Origin: Desemzia sp045528445
GTDB taxonomy: Bacteria > Bacillota > Bacilli > Lactobacillales > Carnobacteriaceae
Assembly: GCF_045528445.1 (NCBI RefSeq)
Contig: NZ_JBGQQU010000005.1
Location: forward strand, 53,884-117,883
Direction: 5' to 3'
Length of the DNA stretch: 64,000 nucleotides
Shown: positions 25,550 to 33,888 of the stretch, in pieces
Position numbering within the stretch: position 1 is the first letter of the stretch
Layout: each line of letters starts with the position of its first letter
The notes under the pieces: model-generated
Databases searched by the model: none
Told to the model about the DNA's origin: nothing
Seen by the model: the letters and a program-made list of their open reading frames with translations, nothing else
Position numbers and translations under genes: made by a program

Positions 25550-27028
25550 TTATTTGCCAGCAATTCTTCTTTCTTCTAATACTTCTTGAATTTCAGCCAT
25601 TCGTTTGCTATCTAATTCATAAAATCTCATAGCGATTAATGAAGCAATCCAAGCAAGAATCAATAAACCAATGAACAACAACATCGTTACCCAGAAAATA
25701 TTTTCTGTATAGGGAGTTTCCGTTGTGGGGAATACTTCAGTAAAGCCGACCCAGGCTAAAGTAATACCAATAATGGTTTGTCCAAAAGAAGAAATCATTT
25801 TATCCACAAATGAGAAGATCGTTCCCATTACACCAGGTGCATAACGGCTTGTTTTATAGGTTTCATAATCTGTAATATCTGGAATCATTGGAATAACAAT
25901 CCCACCTGATACTGTTTTCACACCATTACCTAGAATAAACAATACTAAGAAAGCGATTGTCATGAATCCCATGTTATCAAAGCTGATTTGAGAAGGATCT
26001 CCTAGTAACAATAGAGCAAATAGCGCAGAGTAAATAATGATACATGCCCATGTTGCAGTTACTAAAGCCTGCTTAGAACCTAATTTACGAGCATATCTTG
26101 TACCGATTTGGATAATAATCAAAGAAGGAATCATTGTGTAAGCTGATACTTGACCATACAATCCATAATCCCCGATTACGACACCAAATAACAAGACCAT
26201 TACAATAGCATTATTTGCAACTGTTAAGGCTAACTTATCAGTTGCCGCAGCAACAATCAACATTTGTAAAGGTCGGTTCCCTTTTAAAATCCCAAACATG
26301 TCTTTTAAACCAATTTTTTCTTGTTTTCCACCTGTACCAAAATTTTCTGTTCTATCATGCTTCCAAATACCAGCAACTGCCAGTAAAGTTAACACTCCTA
26401 CCATTAACACTACTGTGATAACAAATTCAGCAAAGAAAGCTTCATTAAAACCACCATGTTTTGGTTCTAGATAATTTGATACATAAACAGCAGCACCAGC
26501 AAAGAATAAAGACGTATAAGACAAATCAAATGTAGAGAATAATGGCCGTTGATTTGGATCATTGGTTAATACCGACTGGCCAGATTTTGTACAAGCTGTC
26601 TGGAAAGTGTACCCAACAATATAAATCAAATACAACACTATAAATTAAGCCAAACGTAAGTTTTCTGGAATTAAATGATTGGTAAAAAACAATAATAACG
26701 TGGTAATGGTCATAACAACATAACCAGAAATCATAAACGGTCTGAATTTCCCTAACTTACCATCAGTTTTATCAATCCAAAGACCGATAATTGGATCAGT
26801 AACACCATCCCAGAGACGACTAGCTGTAATGAGCGTTGAAACTAAGACAGTTCCTAATCCAACAACTCCTGTTGCATAATAGGATACAAAAGTCATTAAA
26901 AACATAAATGCGTTTGTTGCTGTATTATTTAGTGCAAAAGCTCCAATTTGCCAAACTTTAGCTGTCCGATATTTAGCAGGCTTTCTAGTAGCCAGATTAT
27001 CTGGATGTACATCAATTACTTTTTCCAT
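25550..27028 (-). pseudogene. GPH-family glucuronide transporter gene interrupted by one in-frame TAA
   Basis: Frame of 493 codons for a 12-helix glycoside-pentoside-hexuronide:cation symporter. The N-terminal part has the family motif SRLWDGVTDPIIGLWIDKT and LGKFRPFMI; the C-terminal part continues YLIYIVGYTFQTACTKSGQ. A TAA at 26645-26647 (context NLRLA-stop-FIVLYLIYI) interrupts helix four in the same frame. The start ATG at 27028 follows GGGAGTG. Glucuronide as substrate is inferred from the adjacent uidA. A cre-like site and paired AraC-type half-sites lie upstream. Confidence 0.87.
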
Positions 27029-27060
27029 TTTATTCACTCCCATTCTTCATATGTCACAAC

Positions 27061-27074
27061 AGATACCGCTTTCA
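27061..27074 (-). promoter_or_regulatory. cre-like CcpA site upstream of the glucuronide operon
   Basis: Minus-strand TGAAAGCGGTATCT matches 13 of 14 positions of TGWNANCGNTNWCA. It lies 33 bp before the transporter start, where CcpA binding would block transcription when glucose is present. Confidence 0.6.
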
Positions 27075-27143
27075 TTTTTTCTAACTAAACCGTCTTTTCT
27101 CCTTTCTTATTCTTAATGATATTAAAGCAACACAAGTATCGTT

Positions 27144-27172
27144 ATATGATACCAATTTAATAAATATGATAC
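27144..27172 (-). promoter_or_regulatory. Direct-repeat operator, candidate AraC-type binding site
   Basis: ATATGATAC occurs at 27144-27152 and again at 27164-27172, exactly 20 bp apart (two helical turns), the arrangement typical of AraC-family half-sites. A third inverted GTATC is at 27136-27140. It lies upstream of the first gene of the operon. Confidence 0.6.
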
Positions 27173-27324
27173 TAGTATATCGGCAAATGAAACTTTTTAC
27201 ATTGACTGTGAATCCGTAAGTATTACTTAAAGATTGACTGATTAGGCTTTTTTAAATGATTATTTTTCTTCCATCAAACTTGACTTATAAATTTTTTTGA
27301 ACTAGCATGGCAAACGAAATGAAT

Positions 27325-27497
27325 AAAGCTTCTGTTAGACGAGGCTCCTATATGGAAAAACGCTGCTGCACAAAAACGTCGAGAGACACCAATGGGTCAA
27401 CAGGAATGATCGACGCAAGGTCATTCTTAACGTAGCTGTTGAACAATCTACGCCATATAGTGCTAAAACTCAACGATGGAGAAGGCATAATGTTTTT
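27325..27497 (+). ncRNA. M-box (ykoK) magnesium riboswitch
   Basis: Core blocks of the M-box are present in order: GTTAGACGAGGCTCCTATAT, CGCTGCTGCACAAAAACGTC, GAGAGACACCAATGGGTCAA, CAGGAATGATCGAC, AAGGTCATTCTTAA, and TACGCCATATAGTGCTAAAACTCAACGAT (here split by position 27450). The M-box folds when Mg2+ is high and favours termination. A terminator follows at 27560-27604. The gene it should control, mgtA, survives only as remnants. Confidence 0.92.
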
Positions 27498-27559
27498 TTA
27501 ACATGCAAAAAAATATTATCTAGATATGGAATGTTTACCCTTTATTTGGATTGGATATT

Positions 27560-27604
27560 CAAGCATATACTCTGTCGTCAGATGGGGTGTATGCTTTTTT
27601 GTTG
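27560..27604 (+). terminator. Expression-platform terminator of the M-box
   Basis: AAGCATATACTC pairs with GGGTGTATGCTT, followed by TTTTTT, about 65 nt after the aptamer. It is intact in appearance. Confidence 0.85.
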
Positions 27605-27693
27605 TTTTGCATTCTGTACTACGAAGGTAAACCATCATATAGAAGTCCTACAGATTCGTTTCAAAATAAACGATAAAAATGAGGTGAAAGAGT

Positions 27694-27804
27694 ATGGAAC
27701 AAAGCTCTGCTAGTGATTGGAAAACTAAAAGAGAAATAAGTCATGCTACCATAACCCATTTTATTCGGCTGATGATGTAGCACGCTTATTTTCCTTTAAG
27801 TCAA
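27694..27804 (+). pseudogene. Remnant of a small gene between the M-box terminator and mgtA
   Basis: An ATG at 27694 with GAGGTG eight to nine bases upstream opens a 28-codon frame (MEQSSASDWKTKREISH...) ending at a TAG at 27778. A second frame (NPFYSADDVARLFSFKS) continues from about 27752 and ends at a TAA that overlaps the lost mgtA start region. One frameshift would join them into a protein of about 45 residues coupled to mgtA. Not recognised; weak support. Confidence 0.35.
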
Positions 27805-27816
27805 GGAGGAAAACAT

Positions 27817-28460
27817 AATAGTAAACAAAAAAATTCTATTTATACCGAAAAAAAATCAAAAAATAACCAACTAAAAGAAATCGGTTATCTGACAGAAAAA
27901 ACTTTTTTGGCACAATTACACACTCAAATAGAAGGGCTCTCTATCCAATTGCTCGTTCAAAATCTGATTTATGACGTTGCACAATTAGCCATTCCTTGGG
28001 ACAAAATGGATTCTGAAAATCTCATGGAACCAGCTACTTGGAAAACTGCTGATTTGCTGAAATTTACTTTCAGCATTGGACCAATCAGTTCCATTTTTGA
28101 TATTTTGACTTTCTTGTTGATGTGGTTTGTTTTCCAAGTAAACTCTGTGCAAGATGCACCTTTATTCCATTCAGGATGGTTTGTTATCGGATTGATTACT
28201 CAGACAGTCGTTGTGCATATTATTCAAACGAAAAAATTCCATTTATTCAAAGCAGAGCTAGTATGAGTGTGATTCCTTCAACACTAGCTGTTATTGCAGC
28301 AGCTATCTGGATTCCTGGTAGCCCGCTAGGTACGTTTTTTGACTTTGTGGCTTTGCCAGTAATTTACTGGAAATGGATGATTTTAATTGTTACAGCTTAT
28401 ATCGTTACAACTCAAAACGTTAAAGACATTTATATCAAAATCAACAAGCAATGGTTATAA
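27817..28460 (+). pseudogene. mgtA: Remnant of Mg2+-transporting P-type ATPase gene
   Basis: The N-terminal piece (SKQKNSIYTEKKSKN...TEKTFLAQLHTQIEGLS) is joined directly to the C-terminal membrane domain (IQLLVQNLIYDVAQLAIPWDKMD onward, typical of MgtA). All of the phosphorylation and nucleotide-binding domains are therefore missing: a deletion of roughly 700 codons near 27945. The end is also frameshifted in a run of A near 28232 (HIIQTKK then IPFIQSRASMSVIP...KQWL). The start codon appears lost: AAGGAGG at 27803-27809 is followed by ATAATAGTAAAC where ATAATGAGTAAAC would give a well-spaced ATG. It cannot make a transporter. Confidence 0.88.
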
Positions 28461-28476
28461 TGGACTTGCATGACAG

Positions 28477-28529
28477 AAAAGAAAGTTTTATAGTCTGCTT
28501 AAAAGGCAGCTTAAGCTTTCTTTTTTTTA
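28477..28529 (+). terminator. Terminator after the mgtA remnant
   Basis: GAAAG-TTTTA...CTTAA-GCTTTC forms a two-part stem followed by TTTTTTTT. Confidence 0.75.
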
Positions 28530-28643
28530 TTTCCGGAGCGAACATACTTTCTTTTGATTAGTAGATGTGGTATGATAGTTGCAGAGTTAGATAGATGACT
28601 ATTATAGTACTTTAGGTACTAAGTCTGTACTCCCTTTTATTTC

Positions 28644-29008
28644 GGGGGCGTTACGGATTCGACAGGCATAGGTCGAGCTTGGATCGCGTTTCGTAGGTTA
28701 CGGCTACGTAAAAACGTTACAGTTAAATATAACTGCTAAAAACAATAATAACTCTTACGCTTTAGCTGCGTAATAACAGCTTAGTGTAGATCCTCTCGGT
28801 ATCGCCCATGTACTCGAGTAAGGGTCCTATAATCAGTGGGATACACTAAATCTTTCCGTCTGCAAGATTTAGAAGAGATTATCAGACTAGCAAAGTACGA
28901 TGCCTGTTGTGCGGCTAATACTAAGCGAACTTTTAAGTAGTATAACTATAAACGTAGACGTCTAGGTGTCGTTATGTTTGGACAGGGGTTCGACTCCCCT
29001 CGTCTCCA
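28644..29008 (+). ncRNA. ssrA: Transfer-messenger RNA
   Basis: A one-piece tmRNA of 365 nt. The 5' end GGGGGCGTTACGGATTCGAC and the 3' end with T-arm GGTTCGACTCCCCTCGTCTCCA pair as the tRNA-like acceptor. The tag frame at 28734-28773 encodes AKNNNNSYALAA followed by TAA TAA, adding a ClpP-degradation signal to stalled proteins. Its partner smpB is 6.4 kb away at 35434, not adjacent as in many relatives. A candidate promoter is TTGCAG (28579-28584), 18 bp, TATAGT (28603-28608). Confidence 0.97.
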
Positions 29009-29014
29009 TACAAT

Positions 29015-29059
29015 AAAAAAGCAGCAAATACTGATTTGTCAGTATTTACTGCTTTTTTT
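29015..29059 (+). terminator. Terminator of ssrA
   Basis: AAAAGCAGCAAATACTGA pairs with TCAGTATTTACTGCTTTT around a four-base loop and is followed by a T run. Confidence 0.9.
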
Positions 29060-29295
29060 GTTTTCTAAACAAAAGCTGTTGTGGTCAAGTGGTTCTCCCC
29101 TATTCTAAACGCTCCTTTAAAGGGTTATTTATGAACAGAGGACTAAATGTTTCAGCCATTTTGTGTATAAAAGCTGATGGAGTAAATTGCTATGATGATA
29201 AGCTTAGTTTGATCATCATCCAGAGACACTGAATGATGATCATTGCAGTTTGAATCACCATAAGGCAAAATAGTGGACTATCCCCCACCATGCAA

Positions 29296-29329
29296 CAAAT
29301 CCCATTCACAAAAGTGCGAATGGGATTTG
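29296..29329 (-). terminator. Hairpin at the end of the HAD gene
   Basis: A perfect 12-bp stem (29296-29307 with 29318-29329) lies 23 bp beyond the HAD stop, without a T tract. The rest of 29060-29295 shows only a small GATCATCAT-type inverted repeat near 29208-29245 and no gene. Confidence 0.55.
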
Positions 29330-29351
29330 CTTATCGAAATAAATACAACTG

Positions 29352-30134
29352 CTAAATTAAATTGTATTTTTTCAAACCTTCTATAATGCCGCCTTCTACA
29401 TTGCTAAATGAGGTAACGTAATCAGCTACTTCTTTTACTTCATCCACTCCATTTTGCATGGCGATACCATAATCAGCATAGGCAATCATTTCTCTATCGT
29501 TTGGACCATCTCCAAAAGCATACGTTGGAACATTTTCAAGGCCTAGTAATTTTTCTAATTCTTTGATCCCAGTTGCTTTGGAATTGTTTTTAATAATAGT
29601 GTCTACGCTATACGGTGTATTGCGGTAAAAAGACAATTGAGGAAATTTAGAACGAAAATCCTCATCGTAACTAGGATCATCATTAATAATCAGCGCCATC
29701 AATACTTCTTCCTTCAAATGAAAAGCAGCATCCACTTCAGGTGGTTTCGTATGGATATTTTTATAAGCGGTGATCATTGTTTGAGTATCCTTCGTCGTGC
29801 GGATTTTATCATGTGTGTACATAGATAAAGGAAAGTCATACTTATCGGTAGCAGATTTCAATTCATTCATCAATTTTTTCGGAATAGCACTTCGGTATAT
29901 TTCCTTTCCTTCATAAACAATATATTGGCCATTCAGTGTAATAAAAGAATCTATCGGGCTATTTTCCAATACATGTTCAATCTCAATCGGACTGCGGCCA
30001 GTCGCTACAAATGGAATAATATTTTTTCGCTTCATACTTTCTAATGCTTCACTGATTTCTTGATCCAACTCTGATTTAGCATTCAATAACGTTCCATCTA
30101 AATCAAAAAATACAAGTCCTTTAGGTGTAGTCAA
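29352..30134 (-). CDS. Cof-type HAD-IIB family phosphatase
   Basis: About 260 residues. Motif I FFDLDGTLLN carries the nucleophile Asp, motif II VATGRSPIEIE follows, and motif IV YAFGDGPNDREMIAYADYGIAM carries the metal-binding Asp. A large C2-type cap lies between. Such enzymes dephosphorylate sugar phosphates or flavin nucleotides; the substrate is unknown. The start is a TTG at 30134, seven bases after GGAGG; an ATG upstream at 30161 would place the GGAGG inside the gene. It is followed on the same strand order by a histidine phosphatase gene upstream. Confidence 0.85.
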   Translation of the reverse strand: MTTPKGLVFFDLDGTLLNAKSELDQEISEALESMKRKNIIPFVATGRSPIEIEHVLENSPIDSFITLNGQYIVYEGKEIYRSAIPKKLMNELKSATDKYDFPLSMYTHDKIRTTKDTQTMITAYKNIHTKPPEVDAAFHLKEEVLMALIINDDPSYDEDFRSKFPQLSFYRNTPYSVDTIIKNNSKATGIKELEKLLGLENVPTYAFGDGPNDREMIAYADYGIAMQNGVDEVKEVADYVTSFSNVEGGIIEGLKKYNLI

Positions 30135-30203
30135 TGCTGTACCTCCATATTTGTTGTTCATCCAGTTGTACTCAACTGAATGTGTATAACTGATTTGCTC
30201 AGC

Positions 30204-30884
30204 TTATTCTTTCAAATCTTTAAAGTGTCTGACTTCATTGTATTTTTCCAAATGGTAAGCACCATTTTGATAAGAAGCAATAGAGACACTTGCGTTTAAA
30301 AGAGGTTGCGGATTTTCTAGCTCTGCTACTAAATTATTCAGTAAGTAGCGGATGGTATTTCCATGAGCCACTACCAATACTTTGTCTCCAGTATCACGAT
30401 GTTTACTGATCAGTTTCATCAACCCTTCTTCAATTCTGGTCCAGAAGGTTAAAAAATCTTCTGCATCGTGATACGGATCAGCTTTTTTAGTCGCATTCAT
30501 TCGTTCGGGAATGCTTGCCTGTGCAAACATTTCAGGAATGGAAGGATAATTCAGTTCTTGGTTGATCGTTTCCCAAGCGACGTCTACATTTTCACCTTCA
30601 AAGAAACCAAAAAAGACTTCTCTGAATTCCGGCATCATTTCAATTTTTAAATTTTCAGCCTGTTTATTTTCTTCTAAAATAATACTTGCTGTTTGAACCG
30701 TACGGCTTAAGTCACTTGTGTACACTGCATCAAATTCTACATCCGCTAATCCTCTAGCGCTACGATACACATCTTCCGTACCTTCTTCTGTCAATGGTGT
30801 GTTACTCCACCCTTGTATCTTTCGGTAATGATTAAAATACGTTTGTCCATGACGAACAAAATAAAATGTACAACCTTTACTCAT
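30204..30884 (-). CDS. Histidine phosphatase family protein
   Basis: A 226-residue branch-1 histidine phosphatase. The catalytic YFVRHGQTYFN motif is near the N-terminus, with R in YTSDLSRTVQTA, Glu in PEFREVFFGFFEGE and the second His in VVAHGNTIRYLL. Substrate is unknown; 2,3-bisphosphoglycerate mutase activity is unlikely because a dedicated gpmI is in the window. The start is the ATG at 30884, eight bases after GGAGG; an ATG at 30890 is too close to the ribosome site. It lies 70 bp upstream of the HAD gene and may be co-transcribed with it. Confidence 0.85.
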   Translation of the reverse strand: MSKGCTFYFVRHGQTYFNHYRKIQGWSNTPLTEEGTEDVYRSARGLADVEFDAVYTSDLSRTVQTASIILEENKQAENLKIEMMPEFREVFFGFFEGENVDVAWETINQELNYPSIPEMFAQASIPERMNATKKADPYHDAEDFLTFWTRIEEGLMKLISKHRDTGDKVLVVAHGNTIRYLLNNLVAELENPQPLLNASVSIASYQNGAYHLEKYNEVRHFKDLKE

Positions 30885-31043
30885 TTTCATTTCCTCCAGT
30901 GCACTGATTTCAGAATCTTCTATTTTTATTGTAACAGAAAGCCGTTATAAATTAATGAAAAAGAGTTTTTTTATTCGTTAAATAAATACAATACATTAAA
31001 AACTCTCTTTGTTTTATTTTTGATTTTACCTCAATTGTCACAT

Positions 31044-31128
31044 AAAGCTGGTTGGCTATTGTTTTGCCAGCTTCACAAACCAAAATAACTGTTTCCTACC
31101 AGTTAAGTAAGAAACAGTTATCTTGGTT
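31044..31128 (-). terminator. Paired hairpins at the end of fbp
   Basis: A 16-18 bp stem (31078-31095 with 31111-31128) is followed downstream on the minus strand by a second one (31045-31056 with 31066-31073). T tracts are weak. Together they probably end the fbp transcript. Confidence 0.6.
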
Positions 31129-31152
31129 ACTGACTCCATAAATGGACATCAT

Positions 31153-33120
31153 TTATTTTATGTTCTCTGGGATATCCCCGTTACGGTAAGCATCGAGCAA
31201 CGCTTTCAGATCAGTTACTTGATCTTGCAGTTTTTTACCGATATCCGTTTCTTTCACTTTCTTTCGTTCCAATTCTTTATCTACCACTCGTCGGGTAGAA
31301 ACAATGTCTATCTCATTCTCGATCGCTTCCTGAGGAGACGTGAAGGGTTGATGAGAAACCAGCATCATTCCAAACGAATTATACAGCAACGTATATCCAG
31401 CTAAACCTGTCGTTCCTTGATAAGCTTTTGAAAACCCACCATCAATGACCAACATTCTGCCATCTGCTTTGATCGGATCTTCTCCTCTTTTTTCTTTTAC
31501 CGGTGTGTGCCCATTGATGATGCGACCTTTAGTCGGATCTAAGCCAAATTCAGCTAATATCTTTTCACAGGTCTCAACTTCATTGCGCATACGGTAATAA
31601 GCATTTTTCTTTTCTTCATGACAAGCCTTGTCTTTTACATAATAGCGTTCAAAAGTCGTCATTTGGTCTTTCCCAAATAAAGAAGAAACAGGTCCTGTCC
31701 ACAAATACCAAACTAAATCTAAATACTTATGGTTGTTGCTTCTGTTTTGATACAAAAATCCTTTTCTTACGGCATCTTCAAACTTATCCAACAAAGAATG
31801 TCCATAGACATAGTTGCCTCTTATTTCCATTCCCATAAAGCTTCCATCTTCATTCAACGGAATACACCCATGGAACAATAAATTATCATTGTATGTCAGA
31901 TACATACTTCCTTTATTGATCAAATAAGAAATGTGTTTTTGTAATTTCCCACTGTTTTTAAAACCTTCTGTTAATTTATCCACAATCCATTGTTCATCAT
32001 CTGTTAATTTGAACGGGTCTGTCGGATCGATGGTGGGAAAGTTGGTGCTCAATAAAGGATATTCTTGTCCTCTAATGGTGATGGTGCCATTTTCGTAATC
32101 AATTTTGTTTAACAACAGACGGTGTTCCAAATGAAACTCTGGATGTCTTTCAATAATGGCTGCTTCTAATTTAAATTGAATAACCGCAATAGCTTGATGA
32201 ATCTTTGTATTCTGAATAATCTCTTCTTTTAAGATATTGGTCTCAGGATTCACTTTAGGCGCAAAACAACTGTCAGCATCTCCAGTATACGTAGATTCCG
32301 CAAAGTTGGACAAATAGCGCAATGAGATTCCATAGCTGTCTTCTAAAATATCTAAGTTATTGTAGCGTGCAGAAATACGGATCACATTTGCCATACACAC
32401 TTCTGAACCAGAAGCAGCTCCGATCCATAAAATATCGTGGTTTCCCCATTGAATGTCAACGGAATGATGGCGGATCAAAGCATCAATAATTTTATCCGGA
32501 TAAGGACCTCTATCGTAAATATCTCCCACCACATGCAAGTGGTCAACAACTAAACGTTGGATCAAATAGGACAATGCTGTAATATACTCTTTCCCTCTGT
32601 CCAATGAGATGATACTATCGATGATCTCACTGTAATAATTATCTTTATTTGAAAAGGTCCCATCTTTAAAAAGCAATTCCTCTGTAATATAAGAGAATTC
32701 CTCTGGCAAGGATTTCCGTACTTTTGATTGAGTGTACTTGGAGCCAACAAATCGGCACAATTCAATTAGTCTAGAGATAGTGATGCGATACCACTCACGT
32801 GCTTCTTCTTCCGTTTCAAAAGTTTTCATGATATCTTCCGTTTTTTCTTCTGGATAATAGATTACTGTCGCTAACGTGTTCATTTCTTTTTGGGTCAATC
32901 GATCAGTAAAAATCTCTCCAATCTTTTCTTTGATATTTCCCGAACCATTTCGCAGGACATGTTGAAATGCATCATATTCCCCGTGGATATCACTAACATA
33001 GTGTTCTGTTGCTTTGGGTAAATTCATTATGGCTTCTAGATTGATGATTTCAGAAGTCGTTGATCCGATCGTCGGGTATTCTTTTGCCAACATCGTTAAA
33101 TATTTATTTTTCATTTCCAT
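31153..33120 (-). CDS. fbp: Fructose-1,6-bisphosphatase, class III
   Basis: About 655 residues, the length of Firmicutes-specific FBPase III, which turns fructose-1,6-bisphosphate into fructose-6-phosphate in gluconeogenesis. Metallophosphatase motifs are present: YVSDIHGEYDAF, VVGDIYDRGPYPD, IQWGNHDILWIGAA and the C-terminal INGHTPVKEKRGEDP. The start is the ATG at 33120 (MEMKNKYL), eight bases after AAAGGGG; a GTG eight codons upstream overlaps that site. It is monocistronic. Confidence 0.92.
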   Translation of the reverse strand: MEMKNKYLTMLAKEYPTIGSTTSEIINLEAIMNLPKATEHYVSDIHGEYDAFQHVLRNGSGNIKEKIGEIFTDRLTQKEMNTLATVIYYPEEKTEDIMKTFETEEEAREWYRITISRLIELCRFVGSKYTQSKVRKSLPEEFSYITEELLFKDGTFSNKDNYYSEIIDSIISLDRGKEYITALSYLIQRLVVDHLHVVGDIYDRGPYPDKIIDALIRHHSVDIQWGNHDILWIGAASGSEVCMANVIRISARYNNLDILEDSYGISLRYLSNFAESTYTGDADSCFAPKVNPETNILKEEIIQNTKIHQAIAVIQFKLEAAIIERHPEFHLEHRLLLNKIDYENGTITIRGQEYPLLSTNFPTIDPTDPFKLTDDEQWIVDKLTEGFKNSGKLQKHISYLINKGSMYLTYNDNLLFHGCIPLNEDGSFMGMEIRGNYVYGHSLLDKFEDAVRKGFLYQNRSNNHKYLDLVWYLWTGPVSSLFGKDQMTTFERYYVKDKACHEEKKNAYYRMRNEVETCEKILAEFGLDPTKGRIINGHTPVKEKRGEDPIKADGRMLVIDGGFSKAYQGTTGLAGYTLLYNSFGMMLVSHQPFTSPQEAIENEIDIVSTRRVVDKELERKKVKETDIGKKLQDQVTDLKALLDAYRNGDIPENIK

Positions 33121-33193
33121 TTCAACCGCCCCTTTCTTTTTCACCTATACCAATTAGTATAGCATTGTTCTGGTTACCTGTTGATAAAAAAAC

Positions 33194-33218
33194 AAAAAAA
33201 CTACGGCTGTAGTTTTTT
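33194..33218 (-). terminator. Terminator of the gpx remnant
   Basis: AAAAAACTAC pairs with GTAGTTTTTT around a four-base loop; the stem itself supplies the T tract. Confidence 0.75.
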
Positions 33219-33238
33219 CGTTTGCTCTTTGGATAGAT

Positions 33239-33704
33239 TTATTCAGGTACTGCCAAAGCTTCAACAATAGAATCTTCAATCTTTTCTGGAGTCGTCAGAG
33301 ATGCGAATCGTTCCATAATTTCTCCATCTCGCCCAATTAAAAACTTCGTGTAACTCCATTTTTTTCTTCCTTTTTGTTTCATTCACTAAATATTGATATA
33401 ACGGATGAGCTTTCGCACCATTCACCAATACCCTTTCAAACAAAGGAAAGTAACCCCATATTGAGTAGAATAAAAAGCAGCAATCTCTTGTCCTTCTAAC
33501 AGTTCTTGGTTCATGGATTGATAGGAAAAAAAACCTAGTACGTTAAAACTCTTGTTTGATAGTTTGATACAGTTCTTGCAACCCTTCCAGCTGTGGAGCC
33601 AGTCCACATTCACTAGCCCTATTCACAATCAACAACGCTTTTCCTTTGTATTCAAACAGGGAAACTGTTTCTTGATCGATTGTCTTTACATTAAATTGAT
33701 ACAT
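33239..33704 (-). pseudogene. Glutathione peroxidase-family gene broken by three frameshifts
   Basis: Reading across frames restores about 155 codons of a GPx/thioredoxin peroxidase. Frame one gives MYQFNVKTIDQETVSLFEYK, then ASECGLAPQLEGLQELYQ with the peroxidatic Cys33. After an extra T near 33542 the frame moves to NVLGFF...NQELLEGQEIAAFYSTQYGVTF. After a missing C near 33435 it moves to ERVLVNGAKAHPLYQYLVN. After an extra A near 33360 it ends WSYTKFLIGRDGEIMERFASLTTPEKIEDS. All three indels are in single-base runs. A TTT-to-TAA reading at residue 51 ends the first frame, so no active enzyme is expected unless these are sequencing errors. Confidence 0.85.
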
Positions 33705-33888
33705 ACACATTTTCTTTTTCCTACTTTATCACATAACCGTTAAAAAAGCACAATATTGTCCTTGGCACTTGAAAGTAAAGCCAGCACACTAAAAATCTAA
33801 AACCGCTAACACCTGCTTGGAAAGTACCCAACAGATGCTAGTGGTCTGTTTAACCTATCATTTAAATCTTCATTTTATTCTAAATGGC

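Noticed and set aside
22678..27028. Stop-codon reassignment or suppressor coding
   Set aside because: TAA, TAG and TGA all end intact genes here (for example TAG at 19497-19499), the three internal stops differ, and none has a known read-through context.
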